Assembly (NCBI GenBank): GCA_902793695.1
Contig: CADBEI010000006.1
Span: 1 to 38,935 of the forward strand
Origin: an uncultured Pseudomonadota bacterium
GTDB taxonomy: Bacteria > Pseudomonadota > Alphaproteobacteria > RF32 > CAG-239
Reading direction: 5' to 3'
DNA: 38,935 bases
Positions 1-7,660 of this stretch are shown here, one piece after another. The notes beneath the pieces are model-generated. The model had not been told where the DNA came from. It made no database searches and was given only the letters and a program-made list of their open reading frames with translations. Each line of letters starts with the position of its first letter. The stretch's first letter is position 1. The position numbers and the translations under genes are program-made.

Positions 1-18
1 AAATTCGCCACGCGTCGT

Positions 19-405
19 TTACACTAGCTTGCTTATTAACAAAACTTCGCCGCTTGCGGTAAAAACAACCGGAGCAATGGTTGTTTTTATCCTCGCGCCC
101 TCCGGTGGCACATGCCAGTTAAAAATTTCACCTTCACGCTCGGCGTGTTTACCGCGCACTCTGTCATCTTTTTTCGTCCGCCAAATATAATAATCTTGCG
201 GATTTTTCTGCATATCATCTGCCAAAATATCATTTAACCGCGGATTTGGTGAATTTTCGTTTGCTACATCAATTTCCCCACGCTCGTCATCATCATATCG
301 CGGATCAACGTAATACCACTCGCTTTGTCCGGCTCTTTTATAACCGCGTTTAATAGCCTTAAAGCCGTGCATTCTTTGATATAAATTATCTCTCGTTTTA
401 CTCAT
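19..405 (-). CDS. Small protein with a phage minor-head (MuF / SPP1 gp7) C-terminal motif
   Basis: The product is 128 aa, starting at the ATG at 405, which has GGAG 8 nt upstream; another in-frame ATG at 411 sits too close to that site. Residues 73-103 contain YIWRTKKDDRVRGKH followed by GEIFNW and PPEG. This matches the W-x-T-x2-D-x-RVR-x2-H-x3-G pattern of phage Mu gpF / SPP1 gp7 minor head proteins. In those proteins the motif lies near the C-terminus of a much longer protein and is usually followed by CRC, which is missing here. No other phage structural gene is visible. It could be a prophage remnant or a small domesticated protein. The motif match is seen directly; the function is unknown. 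Confidence 0.6.
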   Translation of the reverse strand: MSKTRDNLYQRMHGFKAIKRGYKRAGQSEWYYVDPRYDDDERGEIDVANENSPNPRLNDILADDMQKNPQDYYIWRTKKDDRVRGKHAEREGEIFNWHVPPEGARIKTTIAPVVFTASGEVLLISKLV

Positions 406-517
406 TTTCATATCTCCATTATCATTATTGTTAAACCGTTGTTAAATAATATATTTCCTATCACATAACGACACATAATCAAATTGCAGAAGAAAATATA
501 CTATTTTGGTAGTGTAT

Positions 518-546
518 CTATTAACACAAAGCAGGATAGTTGTCAA
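518..546 (-). promoter_or_regulatory. Sigma-70-type promoter for the MuF-motif gene
   Basis: On the minus strand TTGACA (546-541) is followed after 17 nt by TAATAG (523-518). Transcription would start near 511, giving a leader of about 105 nt before the ATG at 405. The call rests on the consensus match and spacing only. Confidence 0.5.
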
Positions 547-634
547 GTCTAAAATAAGAAAAATATGAAATAAACCTGTGTATAGAATGAAAAATCTTAT
601 TTAAAAATGAGCTTGCGATAATTTCAGTCCGATA

Positions 635-663
635 TTGACAATTTGTGTTTTTGTTTTTACCAT
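635..663 (+). promoter_or_regulatory. Sigma-70-type promoter for the endonuclease I gene
   Basis: TTGACA (635-640), a 17-nt spacer and TACCAT (658-663). The predicted start is near 670, leaving a leader of about 28 nt before the ATG at 698. It argues against a longer protein starting at the in-frame TTG at 635, because that codon is part of the -35 element. Confidence 0.55.
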
Positions 664-697
664 AACGGCAGATGTAACACTATTTGAGAGTGCAAAG

Positions 698-1567
698 ATG
701 AAAAAGTTTTGGATATTTGCCGCTTTGTTGTTGCTGTTGCCTTTGTCGGCTCAGGCTATTTGGTTTTGGAGTTATGATGAAGATGCCGAGCAGCCGAAAG
801 ATAAGGTTTGGGGTAATCGGCACAGTCAGTCTTTTTATGCCGTTAAGCGCGAAATGCTGGATAAAATATATTATGACCAACGGATAACGCTTTATTGCGG
901 TGCCGATTTTACCAAACATAAAGAGATTATTCGTCCGCGCGGCTTTGTTTTGCCGGATTTGAAAACTGCCGAATTTGACGTTTACGATATTTCGGAAGAA
1001 GAATTGCAACGCAAAGCAACCCGTATGGAATGGGAGCACATTGTGCCGGCACAAAACTTCGGTAAAACTTTTCCGGAATGGTATGCCGGCAAAGAGGCTT
1101 GCGTTTCCCAAAAAGGCAAAAAGTTCAAAGGTCGCGCTTGTGCCGAGCAGGAAAGCGAGGAGTTCCGCTATATGTATACCGATATGTATAATCTGTATCC
1201 GGCTATTGGGGCGGTGAATTATTTGCGCGCCAATTATAACTTTACGCAGTTTACCAAGCCGGTTAAACCGACTTTCGGCGTTTGCGGCGGTATGGCAATT
1301 TATAAAAACAAAGTGGAGCCGCGTGATGCGGTTAAAGGCTTGATTGCCCGTACTTATCTTTATATGCAGAACACATATCCGCGTTATCATATCAGCGAAA
1401 ATATGGCAGCGATACTCAATGTGTGGAACAAACAATTTCCGGTGACGCCGTGGGAATGTGAACGCGCCTATCGCATTGAAAAAGTGCAGGGTAATGCCAA
1501 TGAAATCGTTAAACCGCTTTGCATACAGGCCGGAATGTATGGGGACAGGCCGCGCACAAAATGGTAA
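698..1567 (+). CDS. Secreted endonuclease I family nuclease (EndA/NucM-like)
   Basis: A 289-aa exported non-specific nuclease of the endonuclease I family (PF04231), which cleaves DNA and RNA in the periplasm or outside the cell using a metal-bound histidine. The start at 698 opens a clear signal peptide (MKKF, a leucine-rich core, then LSAQA) and has GAGAG upstream. The family hallmark RMEWEHIVPA lies at residues 109-118, with the catalytic His in WEH. A second conserved block, DMYNLYPAIGAVNYLRANY, follows at about 165-185. Several cysteines fit a disulfide-stabilised exported enzyme. Its stop codon overlaps the start of tcdA (ATGGTAA), so the two are probably co-transcribed. A role in nutrient scavenging or biofilm DNA is inference. 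Confidence 0.9.
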   Translation: MKKFWIFAALLLLLPLSAQAIWFWSYDEDAEQPKDKVWGNRHSQSFYAVKREMLDKIYYDQRITLYCGADFTKHKEIIRPRGFVLPDLKTAEFDVYDISEEELQRKATRMEWEHIVPAQNFGKTFPEWYAGKEACVSQKGKKFKGRACAEQESEEFRYMYTDMYNLYPAIGAVNYLRANYNFTQFTKPVKPTFGVCGGMAIYKNKVEPRDAVKGLIARTYLYMQNTYPRYHISENMAAILNVWNKQFPVTPWECERAYRIEKVQGNANEIVKPLCIQAGMYGDRPRTKW

Positions 1568-2277
1568 ATCAGTTTAGCAGAACGAAATTATTGCTCGGAG
1601 CTGACGCCGTTGAAAAATTGCGACAGTCGCGTATTGCCGTGTTTGGTGTGGGTGGTGTCGGCGGCTATGTGGTAGAGGCATTGGCGCGCGCCGGAGTAGG
1701 TGCACTTGATTTGATTGATAACGATATTGTCAGTTTGAGTAATATCAACCGCCAGATTATTGCGCTTCATTCCACCATCGGACAGCCTAAAGTCGAGGTG
1801 GCGGCACGGCGGGCCAAAGATATAAATCCCGAGATAAAAATTATATGTCATAAATGCTTTTATCTGCCGGAAACGCGAGAACAATTTGATTTTACTCAAT
1901 ACGATTATGTAGCCGATGCCATTGATACGGTTGCCGGAAAAATTGCTTTGGCTGAGCAGGCAAATGCCGCAGGCACGCCGATTATCAGCGCTATGGGGGC
2001 AGGCAATAAGCTCAATGCAACCGCTTTCAAGGTGGCGGATATAGCTAAAACTTCGGTTTGTCCGTTGGCAAAAGTTATGCGCAAAGAGTTGCGTCAACGT
2101 GGCATAAATCATCTCAAAGTAGTGTATTCCGAAGAACCGCCGCTGACACCTTTGCCGAGTGATGAAAATACCGGCAAAAGGCAGACACCGGGGAGTGTAT
2201 CGTTTGTGCCGTCGGTGGTCGGGCTGATTATGGCCGGCGAAATCATCAAAGATTTAATCAAAGGAAAAGGAGTTTGA
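1561..2277 (+). CDS. tcdA: tRNA threonylcarbamoyladenosine dehydratase (TcdA/CsdL, E1-like)
   Basis: A 238-aa ThiF/MoeB-type ATP-dependent enzyme that cyclises the t6A37 modification of ANN-decoding tRNAs to ct6A. The ATG at 1561 overlaps the stop of the upstream nuclease gene, suggesting translational coupling; an upstream in-frame start would run through that gene. Visible motifs are the nucleotide-binding loop GVGGVGGYVVEALARAG at about residues 22-38, then DLIDNDIVSLSNINRQI, and a lysine in KVEVAARRAKDINP. The segment SVCPLAKVMRKELR matches the TcdA subgroup rather than MoeB or ThiF. It ends 1 nt before rnhB starts, so the nuclease gene, tcdA and rnhB form a tight three-gene unit. Confidence 0.88.
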   Translation: MVNQFSRTKLLLGADAVEKLRQSRIAVFGVGGVGGYVVEALARAGVGALDLIDNDIVSLSNINRQIIALHSTIGQPKVEVAARRAKDINPEIKIICHKCFYLPETREQFDFTQYDYVADAIDTVAGKIALAEQANAAGTPIISAMGAGNKLNATAFKVADIAKTSVCPLAKVMRKELRQRGINHLKVVYSEEPPLTPLPSDENTGKRQTPGSVSFVPSVVGLIMAGEIIKDLIKGKGV

Positions 2278-2278
2278 A

Positions 2279-2908
2279 ATGCCGAGTTGGGATATAGAGA
2301 ATAAAATCGGCGGTGCGGTGTGCGGAGTTGACGAAGCGGGGCGCGGACCGTGGGTAGGACCGGTGGCAGCAGGCGCCGTAATGTTCTTAAGCCGCGAAAT
2401 TAATCCCGAAATTTTGGCACAGATTGATGATTCTAAAAAACTTACAGCCAAAAAACGAGAAAAAATTTATGATTTATTGTTGGAAGAAGCACGGGCAGGG
2501 CGTTTGACTTACGGTATCGGTTTGGCTTCTGCGGCGGAAATTGACGAACTTAACATTTTGCAAGCGACATTTTTGGCGATGAAACGCGCGGTTGAAAAAC
2601 TAAAACCGCAACCGCAACATGCCTTGATTGACGGCAATCGTTTGCCAATCGAATTTAGTTGCCCGACTTCGTGTTATATCGGCGGTGATGCCAAGTCTTA
2701 TTCAATTGCGGCCGCCAGTATTTTAGCTAAGGTTTATCGGGATGATCTGATGAAAGAATTGGCACAAAAATACCCCGGTTACGGCTTTGAAAAAAATGCC
2801 GGATACGGCACCAAAGACCATGTTGAAGGATTACAGAAATACGGAGTAACACCGGAACATCGCAAAAGTTATAAGCCGATAAAAGAATTTTTGGAAAAAG
2901 CCGGCTGA
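2279..2908 (+). CDS. rnhB: Ribonuclease HII
   Basis: A 209-aa cytoplasmic enzyme that nicks the RNA strand of RNA-DNA hybrids and removes single ribonucleotides misincorporated in DNA. The active-site block CGVDEAGRGPWVGPVAAGAV supplies D18 and E19. DDSKKLTAKKRE, LIDGNRLP (D118) and SIAAASILAKVYRDD complete the family signature and remaining acidic ligands. The length is normal for the family. The ATG lies just after tcdA's stop, with AAGGAG inside the tcdA 3' end. The gene converges with hydF, which ends 1 nt away, and there is no visible terminator hairpin in the 1-nt gap. Confidence 0.95.
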   Translation: MPSWDIENKIGGAVCGVDEAGRGPWVGPVAAGAVMFLSREINPEILAQIDDSKKLTAKKREKIYDLLLEEARAGRLTYGIGLASAAEIDELNILQATFLAMKRAVEKLKPQPQHALIDGNRLPIEFSCPTSCYIGGDAKSYSIAAASILAKVYRDDLMKELAQKYPGYGFEKNAGYGTKDHVEGLQKYGVTPEHRKSYKPIKEFLEKAG

Positions 2909-2909
2909 T

Positions 2910-4088
2910 TTATGCAAACGGCTCCAACACACGCGGTAAAACACCTTTTAATGCCGAAATACAAACGCCGTAGTTGGTAATGGCAACTCCGGCCTGTTCG
3001 CATTTATAAATCCGCGAGAGAATTTCGCGCCTGTTTATGGTACAACCGCCGCATTGAATAACTAACTTGTACTCACTTAAATTCTGTGGAAAATCACAGC
3101 CGCTGACGTGGTATATGATGAGATTTTTGCCGGTTTTCTTTTTGAGCCAATTCGGAATTTTAACCCGTCCGATATCGTCTTCCATCGCATGATGTGTACA
3201 GGATTCGGCAATCAGAACTTTATCGCCATCCTGCAGTTTATCAATCATCGCCGCACCAAACGCCATTTTATGTAAATCGCCCTTAAAACGTGCCATCAAA
3301 ATCGAAAAAGTGGTACATTTAATATCCGGCGGCGTTAATTTTACCATTGTATCAACAATTTGTGAATCGCAAATTACCAACGCCGGAGGAGTTTTTAAGT
3401 TTTGCAAAATCGTGGCATAATCATCTTCTTTGACGGCAATAATGTTTTGATTATGGTCAAGACAATCGCGAATGGCTTGCACTTGTGGCATAATCAGTCG
3501 TCCTTTCGGCGCTTCGTAATCAAGCGGAATCAGCATAATAACGGTAGAATGCTCGGGAGCCAAGTCACCGACGAGCGGCTGTGCATTAAGATAATCTTCC
3601 GGACAAACTTTAATCAGCTCTGCCTTGAGCTTGTTAAGCACACGGTCGCGCGAAGATAAGTCGATGGAATTTACCTTAATGCCGTCGGTTGCAATAATCG
3701 AAAAACGGTCAGATTGATTGAAGATTTTTATCAGCGGAATTTTGCGTTCTGCGGCCATTTCAATAATCTGTTGTTCCGGAGCCTCGATTTTATCCCCTTG
3801 ACAGATGAGTAAAACAATATCGGCGCGGTCAAAAACGGCAACGGTTTTCTCCATACGTTTGTCGCCGAGTGCGCTGTTGTCGGCAAAACCGGCGGTATCC
3901 AACCACAAAACAGGTCCGAGCGGTTGCAACTCCTGCGCTTTTTCCACCACATCGGTGGTAGTACCGGCAATATCCGAAACAATGGCGGCTTGCTGACCGG
4001 TAATCAGATTCAGAAAACTCGACTTTCCGGCATTTACCCGTCCGACAAGCGCTATTTGTAAACGTAATGATTTCGGTGCGCCTTGCAT
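2910..4088 (-). CDS. hydF: [FeFe]-hydrogenase H-cluster maturation GTPase HydF
   Basis: A 392-aa scaffold protein on which HydE and HydG assemble the 2Fe subcluster that is then delivered to the [FeFe] hydrogenase HydA. The N-terminal GTPase shows the P-loop GRVNAGKSS (residues 16-24), the switch region SDIAGTTTD (38-46) and DTAGF (64-68). The C-terminal cluster-binding domain has the diagnostic ligands C297-T-H299 and C346-GG-C349, spaced as in HydF, which separates it from Era, Der and TrmE GTPases. The ATG at 4088 overlaps the tatD stop (TAATG), so it is the second gene of a tatD-hydF pair. HydE, HydG and the hydrogenase are not in this window. Confidence 0.93.
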   Translation of the reverse strand: MQGAPKSLRLQIALVGRVNAGKSSFLNLITGQQAAIVSDIAGTTTDVVEKAQELQPLGPVLWLDTAGFADNSALGDKRMEKTVAVFDRADIVLLICQGDKIEAPEQQIIEMAAERKIPLIKIFNQSDRFSIIATDGIKVNSIDLSSRDRVLNKLKAELIKVCPEDYLNAQPLVGDLAPEHSTVIMLIPLDYEAPKGRLIMPQVQAIRDCLDHNQNIIAVKEDDYATILQNLKTPPALVICDSQIVDTMVKLTPPDIKCTTFSILMARFKGDLHKMAFGAAMIDKLQDGDKVLIAESCTHHAMEDDIGRVKIPNWLKKKTGKNLIIYHVSGCDFPQNLSEYKLVIQCGGCTINRREILSRIYKCEQAGVAITNYGVCISALKGVLPRVLEPFA

Positions 4089-4828
4089 TATTTTTCTCCT
4101 AAAAATTTATTTTGATTATGGCAGATTATTTGTTCGAATTCTTCATAAGGCATTTGCAACAGCTCGGCGATTTGTTGCCCCAGATGCGGTAAATTTTGCG
4201 GCAATGTTTCAATATTTCGTTCAATATTTTGATATGGACCGTCGGTTTCGAGCAGAATTTGCCGCAAATTAAGTGATTTTAGAATTTCGGCGGCGTTTTT
4301 CTTGCGTAAAATCGAGAAATTGAGACCGATAAAAAAGCCGTGCTTTTGAATTTCTTTTCCCCATTCGGCAGAACCGGTGAAAGAATGAAAAATCGTACGC
4401 AAAGGCAGAATAGGGAATAACTTGCATATTTCAGAGTCGGCCTTAACCGCGTGAATAATCAGAGGTCGAGAATATTTGTTTGCCAACCGAATATGGTATT
4501 TAAAAATATCGATTTGTGTTGCAGTATCCGGATTTTTCAGCCGGTCAATTCCGCATTCGCCCACAAAAGCCTTAGGATTATGTTGCAATATATTTTCGAG
4601 AGTATCTTTCCAGTTAGGTAACGCATCGTCTAAATACCACGGGTGAATCCCATACGCCGGCGTGACTTCCGGATATTGCGCAGCCAAAGCGGCAACCGCC
4701 TCCCAATCAGAGGGATGAGCCGAGGGATTGATAAAATGCACAACACCGTTTTTTATGGCGTTTGTTACCACATTTTTAATATTATGCGTTTTATAGTCCT
4801 GCAAATGGATGTGCGTATCTGTATACAT
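4088..4828 (-). CDS. tatD: TatD family metal-dependent DNase
   Basis: A 246-aa TIM-barrel hydrolase of the TatD family, whose members are metal-dependent 3'-5' exonucleases or deoxyribonucleases. The start at 4828 gives MYTDTHIHL, placing the metal-binding H-x-H at residues 6-8, and has AAAGG 7 nt upstream; a longer upstream frame lacks family similarity. Further metal ligands are visible in FVGECGIDR (Glu), PLIIHAVKAD (His), FHSFTG (His) and LLETDGPY (Asp). The gene overlaps hydF by one base and diverges from alr with about 33 bp between them. A link to hydrogenase maturation is not expected from the family and is probably only positional. Confidence 0.88.
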   Translation of the reverse strand: MYTDTHIHLQDYKTHNIKNVVTNAIKNGVVHFINPSAHPSDWEAVAALAAQYPEVTPAYGIHPWYLDDALPNWKDTLENILQHNPKAFVGECGIDRLKNPDTATQIDIFKYHIRLANKYSRPLIIHAVKADSEICKLFPILPLRTIFHSFTGSAEWGKEIQKHGFFIGLNFSILRKKNAAEILKSLNLRQILLETDGPYQNIERNIETLPQNLPHLGQQIAELLQMPYEEFEQIICHNQNKFLGEK

Positions 4829-4861
4829 ATTTAACCTTTCATAATGGAGATAATAACAGCT

Positions 4862-5977
4862 ATGAAGTTTTTTACAAGAGGCGAATCGCAAATTTTTACA
4901 CAACCGCGGTTGAAAATTGATTTAAACAATTTGATTGATAATTATAAAACCTTGTGCAAAATCATCGCACCGGCCACCCCATCGGCGGTTGTAAAAGATG
5001 ATTCTTACGGCTTAGGTGCGTTTGAAGTGGCTAAAGCGCTGTATGAACGTGCGGATTGTCGCAACTTTTGGGTGGCGCATGCTCTGGAGGGGGCACGAAT
5101 TGCCGAAGCCGTGCCGGAAGCCAATATTTATGTATTGCAGGGAATCGGCGCGGACAGTTATGATTTGTTTGAAGAATATCATCTGATTCCGGTCATCGGT
5201 TCGCCGGCAATGTTCGCTTTTTGGAAACAAAAGCCGATTGACGGTATAAAGCCGGTAATTCAAGTGGAAACCGGATTGAATCGTTTGGGTTTCAGAGCGG
5301 ATGAACTGAAAAAACTCGGCAAAAAAGATTTGCAGACTTTCGGTATGGTGTTGAGCCATTTGGCTTGTGCCGATGAAAAAGACCATTTTATGAACGCACA
5401 TCAGTTAGAAAATTTCAAGGCGATTCGCGCTAAGTATTTTCCGGATTTACCGGCAACCTTATCGGCTTCCGACGGCGCATTTTTGGGTGAGGATTTTTGT
5501 TGTGATATGGTGCGTTTGGGTGCGGCGATGTATGGTATCAACACGGCACCGTATCGTCTTAATCAGATGAAAAACGTGATTATGGTGGAAGCACCGGTGT
5601 TGCAAATTGCCGATTTGCCGAAGGGCGAATTCGTGGGGTATTCGGCAACTTATCGGGCGGCGCAGAATCGAAAAATTGCAATTGTTTCAATCGGTTACGG
5701 CGATGGTATGCCACGCTCGCTTTCCAATGTCGGTAAGGTGTTTTTTAAAAAGAAAGGCAAAATGTGTGAGGCTCGAATTATCGGTCGTGTATCAATGGAT
5801 AATATTATTTGCGATGTAACCGATGTGCCGGATTTGGAAATGGGGGATTTCGGCGCGTTGATTTTTGATGAATACACGCTTGACGATATTGCGCGCGATG
5901 CCGGAACCATCAGCTACGAAATTGTTTCGCGCTTGGGTAAAAACACGCGTTTTGATAGGAAATATTTGTTAAAATAA
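4862..5977 (+). CDS. alr: Alanine racemase
   Basis: A 371-aa PLP-dependent racemase that makes D-alanine for peptidoglycan. The PLP lysine is K45 in AVVKDDSYGLG, and the C-terminal half carries GYSATYRA, SIGYGDGMPR with the catalytic tyrosine region, and GRVSMDNIICDVT, all typical of Alr. The start at 4862 is preferred because GGAG lies upstream; an in-frame ATG at 4844 has no ribosome binding site. The divergent neighbour tatD leaves almost no room for a promoter, so the promoters probably overlap the opposing coding regions. The family's usual KANAYGHG appears here as KDDSYGLG, keeping the Lys and Tyr. Length is normal. Confidence 0.93.
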   Translation: MKFFTRGESQIFTQPRLKIDLNNLIDNYKTLCKIIAPATPSAVVKDDSYGLGAFEVAKALYERADCRNFWVAHALEGARIAEAVPEANIYVLQGIGADSYDLFEEYHLIPVIGSPAMFAFWKQKPIDGIKPVIQVETGLNRLGFRADELKKLGKKDLQTFGMVLSHLACADEKDHFMNAHQLENFKAIRAKYFPDLPATLSASDGAFLGEDFCCDMVRLGAAMYGINTAPYRLNQMKNVIMVEAPVLQIADLPKGEFVGYSATYRAAQNRKIAIVSIGYGDGMPRSLSNVGKVFFKKKGKMCEARIIGRVSMDNIICDVTDVPDLEMGDFGALIFDEYTLDDIARDAGTISYEIVSRLGKNTRFDRKYLLK

Positions 5978-6061
5978 ACTTTTTGACAATATTTTTTACA
6001 TTATAACTATTTGAAAATATGTATATTTTAAAAATAATTCATTTTTTTTTGAAAAAATATA

Positions 6062-6090
6062 TTGACAAATAGAGAAAATAATGTTAAATA
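6062..6090 (+). promoter_or_regulatory. Sigma-70-type promoter in the gene-free stretch after alr
   Basis: TTGACA (6062-6067), a 17-nt spacer and TAAATA (6085-6090). No protein gene follows on this strand before the terminator at 6443-6481, so the site would drive a non-coding transcript of about 390 nt starting near 6097. A second TTGACA at 6125-6130 has no convincing -10. Confidence 0.45.
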
Positions 6091-6096
6091 GTTAGG

Positions 6097-6490
6097 TATA
6101 CCATAAATAATTAGGAAAGAGTGTTTGACAATTATTATTCCCAAGCGAGGGATTTTGAAAGGCTGCTGCAGTGATGCATCTTCCGGTGTTAATTAACGTA
6201 ATGTTGAATTAATATAAACAGTATGAATAAATCTCCCCCTTAAAAACTTAAACAGGATCTTTTTTAGGTATAGCTTTTGGTGCCTGTTCCCCGATTACGG
6301 AAGTAAAGCAATACCGATTTTCGTTAACTCTGACAGCACGGTGTGCCGCAAGATGAAACGACAATGACTAGCAACCAAACGGATAAAATCCGTAGACATA
6401 TTGATCATGCGGGTGGTTGCCCCCTTTAAAGATGATCAAAAACCGGCTTACGTTCTCGCACGCAGAACAGATGTAAGCCGGCTTTATTTT
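6097..6490 (+). ncRNA. Candidate structured RNA with an H-type pseudoknot and terminator (unclassified)
   Basis: The 520 nt between alr and the next gene hold no credible reading frame but a good deal of pairing. CGGATAAAATCCG (6380-6392) is a perfect hairpin. GCAACCA (6371-6377) pairs with TGGTTGC (6414-6420), and TTGATCAT (6401-6408) pairs with ATGATCAA (6432-6439). The two interleave, forming either an H-type pseudoknot or two exclusive folds. Upstream, AACAGG (about 6252-6257) can pair with CCTGTT (about 6284-6289). The region ends in a terminator stem. I looked for RNase P RNA, tmRNA, 6S and SRP RNA landmarks and did not find them. Both the boundaries and its status as an RNA gene are inference. 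Confidence 0.4.
6443..6490 (+). terminator. Strong bidirectional terminator hairpin
   Basis: CCGGCTTAC (6443-6451) pairs perfectly with GTAAGCCGG (6473-6481), with an inner GTTCT/AGAAC stem in the loop. On + it is followed by CTTTATTTTTTT; on - it is followed by TTTTTG. It can therefore end both the candidate RNA and the minus-strand gene that stops at 6498. Confidence 0.8.
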
Positions 6491-6497
6491 TTTAAAC

Positions 6498-6833
6498 TTA
6501 TTCAATAAAAGAAATATATTTGGCGTAGCGTTTACCGTAATTTTCGCGATATTGCAAAACACCCTCATTCATCACTTTATGTTCATATCTTTTCAAACAT
6601 TTGGCACTAGGAACTGCCGTCAATATACCGTTTTCGTAATGTGTATCGATTCCGATAAGCGCGGTTTGCAACGGCTCTTGCATCAAACGCTCATAATCTT
6701 CAGCGCTTATTTTGAATTTTGCTCCGTCAATATTTCCTTCCGCACTGATATATGCAGCCACACTCATCAGGCGGATATATTCAAAAATCAACAGCGGCGA
6801 AAATATTTCCAGTTCGGTTTTAGGCGATTCCAT
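6498..6833 (-). CDS. Hypothetical small protein
   Basis: A 111-aa soluble protein that I do not recognise. It starts at an ATG with AAGGAAG about 7 nt upstream and ends against a strong terminator, so it looks like a genuine single-gene unit. It has no signal peptide or membrane segment. The sequence is mixed in charge: an N-terminal helix-like stretch FSPLLIFEYIRLMSVAAYI, then DYERLMQEPLQTALIG, and a C-terminus rich in Tyr, Lys and Arg (RYEHKVMNEG, RENYGKRYAKY). It diverges from the SIMPL gene. No enzyme motif is visible. Confidence 0.65.
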   Translation of the reverse strand: MESPKTELEIFSPLLIFEYIRLMSVAAYISAEGNIDGAKFKISAEDYERLMQEPLQTALIGIDTHYENGILTAVPSAKCLKRYEHKVMNEGVLQYRENYGKRYAKYISFIE

Positions 6834-6921
6834 TTTTCATCTTCCTTATTATATATTTGGTTTGACATTAGTCGATAACTTGCGTATTGTCAATGTATCA
6901 AATATTTTAATGGAGGGTAAA

Positions 6922-7638
6922 ATGGAAAAATCAAATAAAGTTTTGGCTGCATTGTTGATTGCCGGCGGTTTAGCCGTGGGCGGTTTCTTTCCGGGGTATT
7001 ACTACTATAAAACCCACGCTGATTTTCGCTCGGTCACGGTTAAAGGTCTGGCCGAAAAAGACGTGGTGGCCGATATGGGCTTGTGGAATATCCAGTTTAC
7101 GGTCAACGGTAACGATTTGAATGCGGTGCAAAAACAAATCGGTGCGCAAGCTCATGAAATTGTGCAATTTTTGCAAAAACAGGGCTTCGGCGATGAGGAG
7201 ATTCACATCGGTCGCATCGAAACCAATGACTTGTTTGCCAATCCGTATCGTGATAATGCCGCGGCCGAAACCTCACGTTTTATTTTGACACAGACGATTA
7301 CCGTGCGTTCGCCGAAAGTATATCAAATTGCGGGCGCTATGTCGCTCAGCAACGAATTAATTGCCAAAGGTATTGTTTTCAGTAATCAATCTGCCAACTA
7401 TTTCTTTACCAAACTCAATGATATTAAGCCGGAGATGTTGAAATCTGCAACCGAAAACGCCAAAGAGGCGGCTTTGGAATTTGCTCGCAACAGCGGCAGT
7501 AAAGTCGGTAAAATCAACAAAGCGAATCAAGGTGTATTCTCGATTCAATCTCGAGACGATGCCAACGCTTATGAAGCTATGCAAATAGAAAAACGCGTGC
7601 GGGTTGTTTCAACGGTGGAATATTTATTGGAAGATTAA
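6922..7638 (+). CDS. SIMPL domain (DUF541) membrane-anchored protein
   Basis: A 238-aa protein with an N-terminal membrane anchor (about residues 7-22) followed by a periplasmic SIMPL/DUF541 domain. The family-typical opening SVTVKGLAEKDVVADMGLW comes right after the anchor, and the terminal KRVRVVSTVEYLLED fits the closing strand of the domain. The start at 6922 is set by GGAGGG 5 nt upstream; longer upstream frames lack a ribosome binding site. Family members (YggE-like, BP26-like) form periplasmic oligomers and have been linked to oxidative stress, but the biochemical role is unclear. The next gene begins 22 nt downstream, so co-transcription is likely. Confidence 0.85.
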   Translation: MEKSNKVLAALLIAGGLAVGGFFPGYYYYKTHADFRSVTVKGLAEKDVVADMGLWNIQFTVNGNDLNAVQKQIGAQAHEIVQFLQKQGFGDEEIHIGRIETNDLFANPYRDNAAAETSRFILTQTITVRSPKVYQIAGAMSLSNELIAKGIVFSNQSANYFFTKLNDIKPEMLKSATENAKEAALEFARNSGSKVGKINKANQGVFSIQSRDDANAYEAMQIEKRVRVVSTVEYLLED

Positions 7639-7660
7639 ACCTGTTTTTAAGGAAAAACAT

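Noticed and set aside
680-1435. A 251-codon open frame antisense to the endonuclease I gene
   Set aside because: It is fully inside a gene with clear family motifs and has no ribosome binding site or recognisable domain; it is a by-product of codon bias.
5978-6497. RNase P RNA, tmRNA, 6S RNA or SRP RNA
   Set aside because: Expected landmarks (GAGGAAAGTCC, GGATTCGACG, the GGAAG tetraloop region of SRP RNA, a 6S closing stem) were not found. A stretch AACGACAATGAC looked like a tmRNA tag but hits a stop at once.
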